Source of the DNA: CAVWSM01 sp963757805
GTDB lineage: Bacteria; Actinomycetota; Actinomycetes; Jiangellales; Jiangellaceae
Length of the DNA: 64,000 nt
Direction of reading: 5' to 3'
NCBI GenBank assembly: GCA_963757805.1
Contig: CAVWSM010000010.1
Span: 1 to 64,000 of the forward strand
The position numbers and the translations under genes were made by a program. The notes under the pieces were generated by a model that was not told where the DNA came from, did not search any database, and saw only the letters and a program-made list of their open reading frames with translations. The stretch's first letter is position 1, and every line of letters starts with the position of its first letter. Positions 47,830 through 57,910 of the stretch are shown piece by piece.

Positions 47830-49863
47830 TCACCAGGTCGACGGCGCCGGCGGCGGGACGACCGGCGGACGGTCGTTGCACGTGATCGTGTTCGGGACGA
47901 AGGGGGCGAGCCAGTTCGTGCCCGGGTGCCAGGGGTTGTTGTCGGTCCCGTCGTTGCCGCCGAGGTCGGTCAGCGAGAACTCCGAGCCGGTGGGCAGGAA
48001 GTGGAACGACCCGCAATTGTTGACGCCCGTCCAGCCGATGTTGCGGACGTCCACGTTCTGGAACGACGCGCCACCTGCCACCCGGCCACTGACCACCGAG
48101 GTGCCGGCGCCGTCTACCCGGATGTCCTTGAAGTGGACGTTGGTGATCGAGTACAGGTCTTTCACCGGGAAGTCGCTGACGAGCATGATCGCGTTGTAGG
48201 TGTTGTCGAGGTAGTGGTCACCGACGACCTGGATGTCGGCGTCGATGCTCTTGTCGAGCGCGTAGATCCAGATGGCGCCGAGCCCGATGTTCCAGTTCAG
48301 CTCGTAGGTGCCGGCTCGTGCCACGGTGTTGTTGGTGATGTTGAGCTTCCCGGCGAACGCCTCGGCACCGAACCGGGATCCGGCGTGGATACCGCTGCCT
48401 TCCCGGATCGGGTCGGCGACGAGGTTGTTGGAGACGGTGTTGTCCGTGCCGCCATAGATGGCGATCCCGTTGGCCAACGTCGGCGTCTGCACGGTGTTGT
48501 GGTCGAAGGTGTTGCGCGCGTTGGCCGACTTCTCCGACCACATGGCGAGCCCGTCGTCGCCGGTGTTGCGCACGAAGTTGTTGGACACCACCGAGTCCGT
48601 GACGCCGATGTGGAAGTTCAGGGCGTCGGCGATCTGGTCCACGATGATGTTGTTGGTCACCTTGACGTTGGTCATCGGACCGTCGAACCACAGTCCCACC
48701 TTGGTGTGGCGGATGTAGAGGCCGTTGATGGTCGAGTCGCTCATCGCGCCACCGATGCCGTTGACCTGGTCGGTGTCGATGCGCTCGCGGACGTCACCCT
48801 CGATCGTGAAGCCGGACAGGTGGACGTTCCTGCTGCCGCCGGCCGACGCGTCCTTGCCATAGAAGCCCACGCCGGTGTGCACGGAGCCGTCGGGAGCGGG
48901 CGTCTCGAGGGCGACCTCCTTGCCCTTGATGACGGTGTACCAGTTGCCGGCACCCTCGATGGTCACGTCGTCGACGATGATGTGCCGGTTGACCTGGTAG
49001 GTACCCGGCGGGATGTAGACCCTGAGGTCGTGTCGCTGCGCGAAGGCGATCGCCCGGTCGATCGCGCCGGCGGAGTCGCGCCGGCCGAACGGGTCGGCGC
49101 CGAACGCCAGCACGTTGGCCGCCTTCAGCCGTACATGCGGCCTGCCCACCAGCTCGGAGTCGAGCAGGTCGATCACGGTCCACTCGGCGTTGCTTCCCGC
49201 AGGGGCGGTGAGCCGAATCTTGTCCCCCGCACGGTAGGTCCGGCCCAGCAGCAGGCGTTGCTCGTCGTAGAAGTGCATGGGGCGGAACGGCTTGGTGATC
49301 GTCGGGAACGGCGTTGTGAACGCGGGCACGCACGCGCACTCGGTGATCCACCAGTCAGGGTGCAGCAGGTCGGCGTTGGGGTCGTTGGTGAACGGGTATT
49401 GGTTGTAGAGCCATGCGTACTGCGAGGTGAGCGTCATGGTCTTGCGGTGCCCGCCGTTCACCGTCACGTTGAGCGGCGCCGTGATGCCGCCGCCGTTGGG
49501 CGCGTCGGGGATGCTGTAGCGGACGGTGATCGCGTTGGCCGCCTCTGGCAACGTGAACTCGACGAACTGACCGGGTGTGAGCTTGACCGCCGCGCGGCCG
49601 GACGCCTCTGCGGGCAGCGTGTAGGCGGTGCGATCCGGGCCGATGATCGCGCCATTGGTGCTGGCGTTCTCGGCTTCCTGCTCGACGAATGCCACGTCGG
49701 CGCCACGGCCGTCGACGAGCGCCGGGTCGAGCGCGGCGCGCGTCACGACAGGCGCGGAGCCCGGCGCGCTCTCGGCCGCGTGGGACATGCCAGCGCCTCC
49801 CGCGAGCACCAAGCTGAGGGCAGCGGCGACGGCCTTGATGCTCCGTGTCATCCAACGACTCAT
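47830..49863 (-). CDS. Secreted right-handed beta-helix protein with carbohydrate-binding-like domain
   Basis: A 677-residue protein from ATG 49863 behind AGGAG. It has a Sec signal (VAAALSLVLAGGAGMSHA), a CBM35/CBM6-like beta domain (FVEQEAENASTNGAIIG to GQFVEFTLPEAANAITVRYS) and a long parallel beta-helix (FGADPFGRRDSAGAIDRAIA onward with many N-N turns such as VKVTNNIIVDQ). The layout resembles alpha-1,3-glucanase or mycodextranase-type enzymes, acting on an extracellular polysaccharide. The catalytic residues cannot be fixed by eye. The C-terminus is Pro-rich. It diverges from the HD-GYP gene. Confidence 0.75.
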   Translation of the reverse strand: MSRWMTRSIKAVAAALSLVLAGGAGMSHAAESAPGSAPVVTRAALDPALVDGRGADVAFVEQEAENASTNGAIIGPDRTAYTLPAEASGRAAVKLTPGQFVEFTLPEAANAITVRYSIPDAPNGGGITAPLNVTVNGGHRKTMTLTSQYAWLYNQYPFTNDPNADLLHPDWWITECACVPAFTTPFPTITKPFRPMHFYDEQRLLLGRTYRAGDKIRLTAPAGSNAEWTVIDLLDSELVGRPHVRLKAANVLAFGADPFGRRDSAGAIDRAIAFAQRHDLRVYIPPGTYQVNRHIIVDDVTIEGAGNWYTVIKGKEVALETPAPDGSVHTGVGFYGKDASAGGSRNVHLSGFTIEGDVRERIDTDQVNGIGGAMSDSTINGLYIRHTKVGLWFDGPMTNVKVTNNIIVDQIADALNFHIGVTDSVVSNNFVRNTGDDGLAMWSEKSANARNTFDHNTVQTPTLANGIAIYGGTDNTVSNNLVADPIREGSGIHAGSRFGAEAFAGKLNITNNTVARAGTYELNWNIGLGAIWIYALDKSIDADIQVVGDHYLDNTYNAIMLVSDFPVKDLYSITNVHFKDIRVDGAGTSVVSGRVAGGASFQNVDVRNIGWTGVNNCGSFHFLPTGSEFSLTDLGGNDGTDNNPWHPGTNWLAPFVPNTITCNDRPPVVPPPAPSTW

Positions 49864-49973
49864 TTCTCCTGGGCGGCGTGAGGCGACACTAGGGCCGCGG
49901 ATGCCGGACACACAAGAGGTCTGTCAAGTGTCTGCGCGCGTCTGCTCCATTCAGAGTACGACTTGATGAGTTT

Positions 49974-50015
49974 CTTGCGTCTCAGCACGCAAGTATTGCG
50001 CGGTCTTGAGCGCAA
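49974..50015. promoter_or_regulatory. Tandem inverted repeats between beta-helix and HD-GYP genes
   Basis: Two 20-bp inverted repeats, each 6-8-6, stand two bases apart: CTTGCG/CGCAAG at 49974-49993 and TTGCGC/GCGCAA at 49996-50015. The 22-base period puts them on the same DNA face, and they lie in a divergent promoter region. Candidate operators. Confidence 0.5.
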
Positions 50016-50058
50016 CACGGTGCAAACTGTCCGAGCGCTCGCCCCTAGACTCTGGCGC

Positions 50059-51577
50059 ATGGTGGCCGTGCGGCTCGCAGATCCACTCGCGGGGCTGTCG
50101 CGGTTTGCCGACCTTGGCTTCGGACTTCAGGTCGGCTCCTCGCTGCGGTCGTGTGCTCTCGCGACGAAGCTGGCGCGTGCGCTCGACCTACCGACCGCCG
50201 ACGTGCAGGCAGCGTTCTACACCGCATTGCTTCACCACGTCGGCTGCGTGGGCTATGCCCACGAGACGGCCCGGCTGTTCGGCGACGAGCTCATCGCGAA
50301 CATCGCGGCCGGCCGCACCGACGCTGCCTCCACGAGGGACACGCTCACAACGTTTCTCCCCGCCCTGCTGCGAGGAACACGCGGCATGGAACGAGCACGG
50401 GTGGTGTTCGCCGCCGCGACGAAGGGTGGACGATGGGGGACCGAGTTCACCACCACGGCCTGCGAGGTAGGACGGGACAGCGCGCGACGCCTGGGCCTGC
50501 CCGAGGAGGTGCAGGCCAGCTTGTTCCACGTGTACGACCTCTGGAAGGACAAGCAAATCCCCATCGGCGCGCGCATCGCGCGGCTGACCGGCATCGCCGT
50601 GCTGTTCGAGTCGCTGGGCGGGCGGGACCTCGCGGTGCAGGCCGTGCGGCGGCGCAGCGGCGGCATGCTCGATCCAGACCTGGTAGCCAGCTTCACGAAC
50701 CACGCGACGGAGTGGCTCACCGATCTCGACAACAGCGACCCACTCGCGCTGGTCCTCGAGATCGAGCCGCATCCGCAGGTGACCCTGCCTGACGTACGGC
50801 TGGCAGCCGAGGTGTTCGCCGACCTGACAGATCTGAAGAGCCCGCATCTCTTGGGTCACTCGCGCGGCGTTGCGGCCCTCGCCGTCGACGCCGCCGAGCA
50901 GCTGCGCCTGCCGGAGGCGGCCCGGGCCGACCTCGAGGTGGCCGGCCTGCTGCACGACGTCGGCCGTGTCGCGGTCTCCAATGCCGTGTGGGACAAGCCT
51001 GGCCCGCTCAATGCCGACGAGTGGGAACGGGTACGGCTCCATCCGTACCACTCGGAGCGCATCCTCGACGGCTCCGCCGCCCTCGCCGCGCTGGCACCGC
51101 TCGTCGGCCGACACCATGAACGGCTGGACGGCAGCGGGTACCACCGCGGATGCACTGCGACGGACCTGTCGATGCCCGCCCGGATCCTGGCCGCCGCGGA
51201 TGCCTACCGCACGCGCATCGAGCCTCGGCCGCATCGAGCGACAGGAGAGCCCGAGCAGGCCGCGAATCAGCCTGCTGGACATGGCGAGCGGCGGCAAGCT
51301 CGACCCCGATGCCGTGCATGCGGTGCTCACCGCCGCGGGACGCAGCGGCCCGCGCCCACGCCGTCTCCGAGCCCATGGCCTGTCCGACCGTGAGGTCGAA
51401 GTGCTCAACCTCGTGGCGCGCGGATGCAGCAACGCCGAGATTGCCAACCGCCTCGTCATCTCGCGTCGCACCGCGGAGCACCACGTGCAGCACATCTATA
51501 CGAAGATCGGCCTGTCCAGCCGCGCGGCCGCCACCCTCTACGCCATCGAGCATGGCCTGCTGGACAGGGATGGGTAG
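50059..51577 (+). CDS. HD-GYP domain protein with LuxR-type DNA-binding domain, one frame break
   Basis: ATG 50059 is seven bases after a TAGACT -10, so the message may be leaderless. The product has an N-terminal degenerate HD region, then an HD-GYP domain (GHSRGVAALAVDAAEQL, LLHDVGRVAVSNAVWDKPG, GRHHERLDGSGYHRG). A frame change near 51262-51268 leads to SLLDMASGGKLDPDAVHAVL and a LuxR helix-turn-helix (LSDREVEVLNLVARGCSNAE, RTAEHHVQHIYTKIG). HD-GYP domains can hydrolyse cyclic di-GMP, though in this actinobacterial architecture the ligand is not established. Without the frame change the HTH is lost and the frame ends at 51393. Confidence 0.75.
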
Positions 51578-51641
51578 CTCTACCGATGCCCGCCTCGCTT
51601 GAACGGCGACGACGCTGATGCTCTTCGAGAGGGAGCATCCG

Positions 51642-52470
51642 ATGACAGCCACCGCCGAGGAAGCCGCACTCACCCATGTCACGTCAGCCGACGGCACCCA
51701 GATCGCCGTCTTCGTGTCCGGCAAGGGCAGGCCGCTCGTCATTGTGCACGGCACCACGTCCGACCACACCACCTGGCGCTTGGTGACGTCGCTGCTCGCG
51801 CGGCACGTGGCGGTGCACGCGGTGGACCGCCGCGGCCGCGGGCAGAGCGGTGACAGTCCTGACTACTCGCTCGCCAAGGAGTACGCCGACATCGCCGCCG
51901 TTGATCGATGCCACCGCCGAGGCGACTGGGTCGCCGGTGGACCTACTCGGGCACTCGTATGGCGGCAACATCGCCTTTGGCGCTGCCCTGTTGACCGAGA
52001 ACATCCGCAAGCTTGTCCTCTATGAGGGCTGGCCCGTGCCGAACATCGCGCACCGCACCTTCGCGCCCGACAGGCTCGACAGGATCGAGACCCTGCTGGC
52101 GCACGACCGACCGGGGCAGGCTCTGGAGGCGTTCTACCGCGATGTTGTGCTGATGTCTGAGGAAGAGATCGCCGACATCAAGGCCCTTCCCACGTGGGCC
52201 GCACGCGTCGCCGCGGCGCACACAGTGCCCCGGGAGATCCGCGCGTTCGGTGAGCAGGCCTTCGACCCGAGGTGGGCGGCGAAGATCGCGACGCCCGTGC
52301 TCCTCCTCGTCGGCAGCGAAACACCGCCGGAGATCAAGGCCGACCCCGAGGTCGTCGCTGCCGCGCTCCCCAATGCCACAATCCGCGTTCTCGACGGGCA
52401 GCTGCACATGGCCCACCTCACCGATCCGGCGGGCTTTGCCGAACAGATCCTCGAGTTCGTACGCGATTGA
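51642..52470 (+). pseudogene. Alpha/beta hydrolase, one frame break
   Basis: ATG 51642 lies behind GAGGGAG. The product has RPLVIVHGTTSDHTTW (oxyanion-hole HG), VHAVDRRGRGQSGDS, the nucleophile elbow LLGHSYGG, and a late LHMAHLTDP with the catalytic His. An extra G near 51903 breaks the frame between ADIAAV and IDATAEATG. With that base ignored it is a complete enzyme of about 275 residues. Neighbours give no clue to the substrate. Confidence 0.75.
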
Positions 52471-52477
52471 GCGGTGC

Positions 52478-53832
52478 TCAGGCCCCGAGGTTCTCGAGGA
52501 GCAGCGCCTCGGCCAGGCACACCTTCGCAAACTCGCCGAGGTGCAGGCTCTCGTCGGGGCCGTGAGCGCGCGAGTCGGGGTCCTCGACGCCGGTCACGAG
52601 GATCGCCGCATCGGGGAAGACCTCGACGAACTCGGCGATGAACGGGATCGACCCGCCCATCCCCATGTCCACCGGCTCGACGCCCCACGCCTCGGCAAAC
52701 GCAGCGCGCGCGACGTGGTGCGCCGGGGCGTTCCCTTCCAGCGCCACCGCGGAGGCGAGCTGGCCGTCGGTGATGCTGACCCGTGCACCCCAAGGCGCGT
52801 GCCGCTCCAGGTGCTCGCGCAGCGCGTCGAGGGCGGCCCTGGGGTCCTGACCCGGCGCGATCCGCAGGCTGACCTTGGCCCGCGCAACGGGCTGCAGGAC
52901 GTTGGCCGCATCGGCGACCCGCGGCGAGTCGATCGCGAGCACCGTGGCCGAAGGCCGGTGCCACAGGCGCGTGGTGAGCGGGCCGCTGCCGATCAGCTGC
53001 ACCTCGTCGAGCAGCCCCGACTCCTCGCGCAGCTTGGCCTCGGTGTAGTCGAGCGGCTCCGCCTCACCGCTGACCAGCCCGGGAATTGCCACGTTGCCGG
53101 CGTCGTCGTGCAGGGTGGCGAGCATCCGTACGAGAGTCGTCAGCGCGTCCGGCACCGCCCCGCCGAACATGCCGGAGTGCACGGCGTGATCGAGCGTGCG
53201 CACCTCGACGTAGCAGTCGACGAGGCCGCGCAGCCCGACGGTGAGCGCGGGGCGGCCGATCGCCCAGTTTCCTGAGTCGGCGATCACGATGACGTCGGCA
53301 GCCAGCTTGTCGCGGTAGGTCTCCAGGAAAGCCCGAAAGCGTGGGCGAACCGATCTCCTCCTCGCCCTCGACGAACACCGTGACGCCGACAGGCGGCGCT
53401 CCGTCGTGCGCCCGGAGAGCCGCGACATGGGCCATGATGCCGGCCTTGTCGTCGGCGGCGCCCCGCCCGTACAACCGGCCGTGTGCGCTCCGTCGGCACG
53501 AACGGCTCCGACGACCAGTCGTCCGTGTCACCGGTGGGCTGCACGTCGTGGTGCGCGTACAACAACACGGTCGGCTTCCCGTCCGGCGCCGGACGACGGG
53601 CCACCACCGCCGGTGCTCCCGCGTCGACCGCGAGGATCTCCACCTCGGGGAAGCCAAGGTCCCGGAACAGCTGGGCGGTCGCCTCGGCGGACGCTTGCAC
53701 GTCGCCGACTCGCGCGGGGTCAGCGCTCACCGACGGGATGCGGACCAGCCGCTCGAGGTCGGCCCGGACGCCGGGAAGGACTGTGTCGACGGCTGCGCGG
53801 AGATCTTTGGTCACAGCGGGGAGCGTATCCAT
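52478..53832 (-). pseudogene. M20-family metallopeptidase (dipeptidase), two frame breaks
   Basis: From ATG 53832 the product shows LVRIPSVSADPARVGD, TVLLYAHHDVQPTGD (first metal His), GRGAADDKAGIMAHVAAL (bridging Asp) and FVEGEEEIGSP (catalytic Glu and metal Glu), then the dimer domain and MGMGGSIPFIAEF, ending with the GPDESLHLGEF metal-ligand region. These parts lie in three frames, with changes near 53485 and at about 53339. Reassembled, it is a normal dipeptidase of about 450 residues that removes amino acids from small peptides. Confidence 0.78.
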
Positions 53833-53879
53833 CACGCCGCCGGGTGGTTGACAGGGCCCGATGAGGGGCGCACGGTCCG

Positions 53880-55265
53880 ATGGTGGTCATAGCCCGTACA
53901 TCCTTGGACGAGCTCACCAGCGGGTTCGCCGGCGAGATCGTCCGACCCGGCGACGCGACCTACGACGAACGGCGAGCCATCTGGAACGGCTCGATCGATC
54001 GGCGACCCGCCGCCATCGCCCGCTGCACGAACGCCTCCGACGTCGCCATGGCGCTGCAGTTCGCCCGGCAGCACGGCCTCGAGATCGCGGTGCGCGGGGG
54101 CGGGCACAGCTTTCCCGGCCACTCGGTCTGCGCCGACGGGCTCGTCGTCGATCTGTCTGCGATGAAGGCGATGAACGTCGACCCCGACGCCCGTACGGCC
54201 AAGGTCGAGCCCGGCGTGCTGATCGGCGAGCTCGACGCCGTGACGCAACCGTACGGCCTGGCGCTGCCGGCGGGGATCGTGAGCCACACCGGCGTCGCCG
54301 GGCTGACGCTGGGCGGGGGTCTCGGCTGGCTCATGCGTCGGCACGGTCTCACGATCGACCACCTGCTTTCAGCGACCATGGTCACCGTCGACGGGGAGAC
54401 CGTCCGGGCGAGCGAGTCGGAGAACGCCGACCTGTTCTGGGGACTGCGCGGCGGCGGCGGCAACTTCGGCGTCGTCACCGAGTTCGAGTTCCGGCTGGCG
54501 GCGGTCGGCCCGACGGTCCTCGGGGGCCCGATCTGGTGGCCGATCGACCAGGCGCCGCAGGTGCTGCGCTTCTACCGCGATTGGGTGGCCGACGCGCCCG
54601 ACGATCTCATGACAATCGTCGTGCATCGGAAGCTTCCTCCGCTGCCCGCCGTTCCCGCGGAGCTGCATGGTCGCTTGGTCAGTGGCGTCGTGTGCCTCTA
54701 CACCGGCGCGGTCGAGGAAGGGCAACGCGTCATCCAGCCGTTGCGCGACTTCAGCCCGCCGTTGCTGGATCTCTGCGCGCCGAAACCCTTCGTGGAGCAC
54801 CAGGCGTCCTTCGACCCGAGCTATCCACACGGCTGGTGGTACTACGTTCGCTCTTGCGACGTCGCGGAGCTGAGCGACGACGTCATCGACATCACGGTCG
54901 AGCACGCGCGCCGCATCCGCTCACCACGGACGGCGTTCCCCATCTGGCAAGGTGGAGGCGCCGTCGCGCGCGTCGGGGATGACGAGACGGTGTTCAACTC
55001 GAGGTCGGCAGCGTTCACGTTCAACGTCGTCGCCATTACCGAAGACGCAGAGGGTTTCGCCGAGGAGCGCCAGTGGGCGCGCGACTTCTGGGCTGCGTTG
55101 GAGCCCCACCACACCAGCGTCTACGTCAACTTCCTCATGGACGAGGGTGAGGACCGCATCCGCGAGGCTTATGGGGATGCGAAGTTCACGCGGCTGCAGG
55201 CGCTCAAGCAGAAGTACGACCCCGACAACGTCCTCCACCTCAACCAGAACATCCCGCCGGGGTAG
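53880..55265 (+). CDS. FAD-linked oxidase with BBE domain
   Basis: A 461-residue PCMH-type flavoenzyme. The FAD domain has AIAVRGGGHSFPGHS-like sequence (EIAVRGGGHSFPGHSV), in which the first His is the usual covalent FAD site, then GLTLGGGLGWLMRRHGL and LRGGGGNFGVVTEFEF. The C-terminus has the berberine-bridge motif YVNFLMDEGEDRIREAY and KYDPDNVLHLNQNI. No signal peptide is present. It oxidises an unknown small molecule such as a sugar or secondary metabolite. It diverges from the peptidase gene. The frame is intact, although genes on its left are broken. Confidence 0.85.
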   Translation: MVVIARTSLDELTSGFAGEIVRPGDATYDERRAIWNGSIDRRPAAIARCTNASDVAMALQFARQHGLEIAVRGGGHSFPGHSVCADGLVVDLSAMKAMNVDPDARTAKVEPGVLIGELDAVTQPYGLALPAGIVSHTGVAGLTLGGGLGWLMRRHGLTIDHLLSATMVTVDGETVRASESENADLFWGLRGGGGNFGVVTEFEFRLAAVGPTVLGGPIWWPIDQAPQVLRFYRDWVADAPDDLMTIVVHRKLPPLPAVPAELHGRLVSGVVCLYTGAVEEGQRVIQPLRDFSPPLLDLCAPKPFVEHQASFDPSYPHGWWYYVRSCDVAELSDDVIDITVEHARRIRSPRTAFPIWQGGGAVARVGDDETVFNSRSAAFTFNVVAITEDAEGFAEERQWARDFWAALEPHHTSVYVNFLMDEGEDRIREAYGDAKFTRLQALKQKYDPDNVLHLNQNIPPG

Positions 55266-55293
55266 CCGTCTGCGGTTGCGCAAGGATGCGTAC

Positions 55294-56406
55294 GTGGTCC
55301 GTACACGCGTCCTCGCACTTGCGATGTCGCTGGCGCTCGCCGGTACGGCCTGCCGCGAGTCCGGCGGCAGCGACGTGTCACTGCGTGAGCTCGGCCAGCT
55401 GCCCGGCGAGTCGCCGGTGGTGCTTGCGCTAGCCGCGAGCGACGACGGTCTGGTGGCGGTGGGTACGGATGGCGACGACGCGAGGCCCGCCGCCTGGCGG
55501 TCCGACGAAGGCACGACGTGGACCGAGCTGGAGCTTGGCGCGCCCATGGATCGCTACGGGCGTCTCGCACCGCTTGTCAGGGTGGCGGTGCACGACGGGA
55601 CGATCGCCGCTTTGGGTGTCACGAGCGGTGGGTCGCATGGCAACCCCCGGTACGCAATGTGGTCCGGCCCGCTCGGGGGGCCGCTCGTGCATACGCCGCA
55701 ACCCTTCGAGCTCTTCGGCGGGCCACGGGCGATCTCGGTCGGCCAGCTCACGGCGTGGCAGCACGGTTTCGTGATCGCCGGTCGGTGGGACCGTGCAGAC
55801 GGCGGACCGGGTGCGGCCCTCTGGCAGTCCACGGACGGCGCCGCCTGGACCCGGGACGACACAGACCCCGCACTGGCCAGCATCGGCGGAGAACAGGTCG
55901 GCGCCGCCGCGGCGGCCGAAAGTCCTCTTGGTCTCGTCGTTGTCGGCGACCGGCTCGCGGCGCGCGGCGACTCCGTGTCGCAGTTCTGGCTCGTGCAGCC
56001 GTCGGGCGTCGGGCGTCGTACGGACTCCGCCGACGACGCGGGCAACCCGACGCGTGTCGCGTGCGCGGACGACCAGTGTGTGGCCGTGGGAACCCGCTCG
56101 GATGGAGGAGGTCTGACGTACGCGGTCTGGTGGGGCCGACCCGACGGCTGGAGTGAGGCGGTCGATGGTCCGAGCGGGGTCGCGGAGACGGGAGCGATCC
56201 AGTCGCTGGTTCTGACGGCCAACGGCACCGCCCACGTCGTGGTCGGGCGTACAACGCCGTCGTTGTGGCGTGGCGACGCTGACGGCTGGGAGGAGCTGTC
56301 GCTGCCGGCGCGTACGACTTCCGCACGCCTCGCGTCGACGGACGAGGGAGTCATCGCGGTCGTCACAACCGATGGGACTGCGACGGCCTACGCGCTCGAG
56401 AAGTGA
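55294..56406 (+). CDS. Lipoprotein with beta-propeller-like repeats, unknown function
   Basis: GTG 55294 with AAGGA upstream starts a lipoprotein signal (VLALAMSLALAGTAC, lipobox Cys near residue 23). The 370-residue mature part has repeated units of the form VVVGDRLAARGDSVS and AVGTDGDDARPAAWRSD, suggesting a beta-propeller exposed on the outer face of the membrane. The family is not recognised further. It follows the flavoenzyme by 28 bases. Confidence 0.7.
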   Translation: MVRTRVLALAMSLALAGTACRESGGSDVSLRELGQLPGESPVVLALAASDDGLVAVGTDGDDARPAAWRSDEGTTWTELELGAPMDRYGRLAPLVRVAVHDGTIAALGVTSGGSHGNPRYAMWSGPLGGPLVHTPQPFELFGGPRAISVGQLTAWQHGFVIAGRWDRADGGPGAALWQSTDGAAWTRDDTDPALASIGGEQVGAAAAAESPLGLVVVGDRLAARGDSVSQFWLVQPSGVGRRTDSADDAGNPTRVACADDQCVAVGTRSDGGGLTYAVWWGRPDGWSEAVDGPSGVAETGAIQSLVLTANGTAHVVVGRTTPSLWRGDADGWEELSLPARTTSARLASTDEGVIAVVTTDGTATAYALEK

Positions 56407-56409
56407 GGC

Positions 56410-57108
56410 TCAGAGCAATGGCAGGTACGGGGACAGATCGGCTCGCTCACCGCTGGCGCTGACGGCGTCGCGCGCCGCGACCCACGGGATGCGTCCGGCG
56501 GCCAGCCGCAGCCAGGTCAGCGCGTCGGTCTCGACGACGTTGGGTGGGGTGCCGCGGGTGTGCCGCGGGCCGGGTATGCACTGCACGACGCCGTGGGGCG
56601 GCACGCGAACCTCGACACTGCGGCCCGGTGCCCGTTCGGCCAGGACGCCGAGGAGTGCGCGTACCGCGATGGCCGTCGCGTCCCGGTCGAGGTCCGGCGG
56701 CGGTTGGTCCGGGAGTGAGCTTGCGAGGTCGTCGGTGTGCACGACGAGCTCGATGACGCGTGTCGCGAGGTAGTCCGCGAGGCGGATCGGCCCGCGCGGT
56801 GCCCGTACGACATCGGTGGGCAGAAAGCTCTCGAGGTGGCGCCAGGCAGCGTCCTCGTCGGCCGCCACGAACGCCACCAGCTCGTCGGGAGCGCGGCTCC
56901 TTCGATGGTTTGGCGCGGCTGCCGCGATGTCGGCGGCTGCCGGTGCGTAGCCGGCGACGTACTGCGCCACGGTCAGCGGCCGTTCGCTGGTCAGCTCGAC
57001 CGATGACATCGACGCGAACACCAGCCCGAGATGGCCGACGAGATCAGCCACCGACCACTCGGGAAGTGCCGATGGCTGCTGCCATGCGTCGGTTGGCAGT
57101 CCCCGCAA
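56410..57108 (-). CDS. Maleylpyruvate isomerase-family, mycothiol-dependent (DinB-like) protein
   Basis: About 232 residues. It has LPEWSVADLVGHLGLVF, the metal-His start of the MDMPI N-terminal helical bundle, RVIELVVHTDDLA with the second His and Asp, and a C-terminal sterol-carrier-like domain. Such proteins use mycothiol in isomerase or transferase reactions, or are of unknown role. Conserved-looking sequence (QQWRHTAAWLRGLP) continues upstream of the TTG at 57108 with no ATG or GTG in frame. The real start is therefore unclear or lost. Convergent with the lipoprotein gene (three-base gap). Confidence 0.7.
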   Translation of the reverse strand: MRGLPTDAWQQPSALPEWSVADLVGHLGLVFASMSSVELTSERPLTVAQYVAGYAPAAADIAAAAPNHRRSRAPDELVAFVAADEDAAWRHLESFLPTDVVRAPRGPIRLADYLATRVIELVVHTDDLASSLPDQPPPDLDRDATAIAVRALLGVLAERAPGRSVEVRVPPHGVVQCIPGPRHTRGTPPNVVETDALTWLRLAAGRIPWVAARDAVSASGERADLSPYLPLL

Positions 57109-57274
57109 CCAGGCCGCGGTGTGCCGCCACTGCTGCTGGGCTGGCAGCGCGGGCCCTGGCCGGATCTGCCCGGCGGGTTGTCGGCACGACCCGACAGCCT
57201 AGGCCGGGTGGCTGACGATGAGTTCGCGGACCTCGCGCGGTCAATACTTGTGACCGCCGCGGAGGGAGTTAGCC

Positions 57275-57829
57275 ATGCCCACGGTTTGTGCGTTCCTGGT
57301 GACCACGCTCGATGGTTACGACGAAGGCCCCGACGGGGAGTTCGACTGGCCCAATGTCGATGACGAGTTCCTCGAGTTCTCCGTCCAGCAGCTCCGAGAT
57401 ATCGGAGTGCTGGTGTTCGGCCGAAAGACGTACGCCGGCATGGCCGAATATTGGCCCTCGCCGCTGGGCCGGGAGAGCGCCCCGGCGATCGCGGATCTGA
57501 TGAACTCGCTGCCCAAGGTCGTCTTCTCCACGACGCTGGCGTCGGCCGAGTGGAACAACACGACCCTTGCCACCGGCGACTTGTCGGAAACGATCGCGGA
57601 CCTGAGAGCCAAGAACGACAAGGACGTCGCGGTCTTCGGCAGTGCTCACCTGACGGCGGAGATGCTCGAGCGTGGCCTGCTCGACGAGCTCCGCATCATG
57701 GTCCATCCGGTGTTGCTAGGCAGTGGACGGTCGCTGCTCGGCTCGTTGACCGGCCGCGTCAAGCTCGAACTGCAGAGGTCGACGCTGTTCCACTCGGGCA
57801 ACGTGCTGCTCGTCTACCGCCCCGCCTGA
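57275..57829 (+). CDS. RibD C-terminal / dihydrofolate reductase-fold protein
   Basis: A 184-residue protein with the RibD_C fold: FLVTTLDGYDEGP, VLVFGRKTYAGMAEYWP, VVFSTTLASAEW and VFGSAHLTAEMLERGLLDEL, then HPVLLGSG. It likely reduces a small heterocycle with NADPH. Stand-alone members are common and of unknown substrate. GGAGGGAG at 57259-57266 supports ATG 57275. Confidence 0.82.
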   Translation: MPTVCAFLVTTLDGYDEGPDGEFDWPNVDDEFLEFSVQQLRDIGVLVFGRKTYAGMAEYWPSPLGRESAPAIADLMNSLPKVVFSTTLASAEWNNTTLATGDLSETIADLRAKNDKDVAVFGSAHLTAEMLERGLLDELRIMVHPVLLGSGRSLLGSLTGRVKLELQRSTLFHSGNVLLVYRPA

Positions 57830-57849
57830 GCGTGTGGGTCACAATTGGT

Positions 57850-57910
57850 GTTGATCATGGCGGCGTCGTGATCATTTCGTGCGGGTACCCACAACTTCGC
57901 CATGATCAAC
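57850..57910. repeat. 61-bp inverted-repeat element, copy 5
   Basis: 25-bp arms with invariant outer 12 bases and an 11-bp centre; the inner arm parts are the most diverged of the six. It lies 20 bases after the RibD-like stop and inside the read-through 3' end of the membrane-protein remnant. Confidence 0.88.

Noticed and set aside
47926..49881. Long rightward open frame of 651 codons
   Set aside because: It is antisense to the beta-helix protein, has highly biased Val/Asp/Arg composition and shows no domain.
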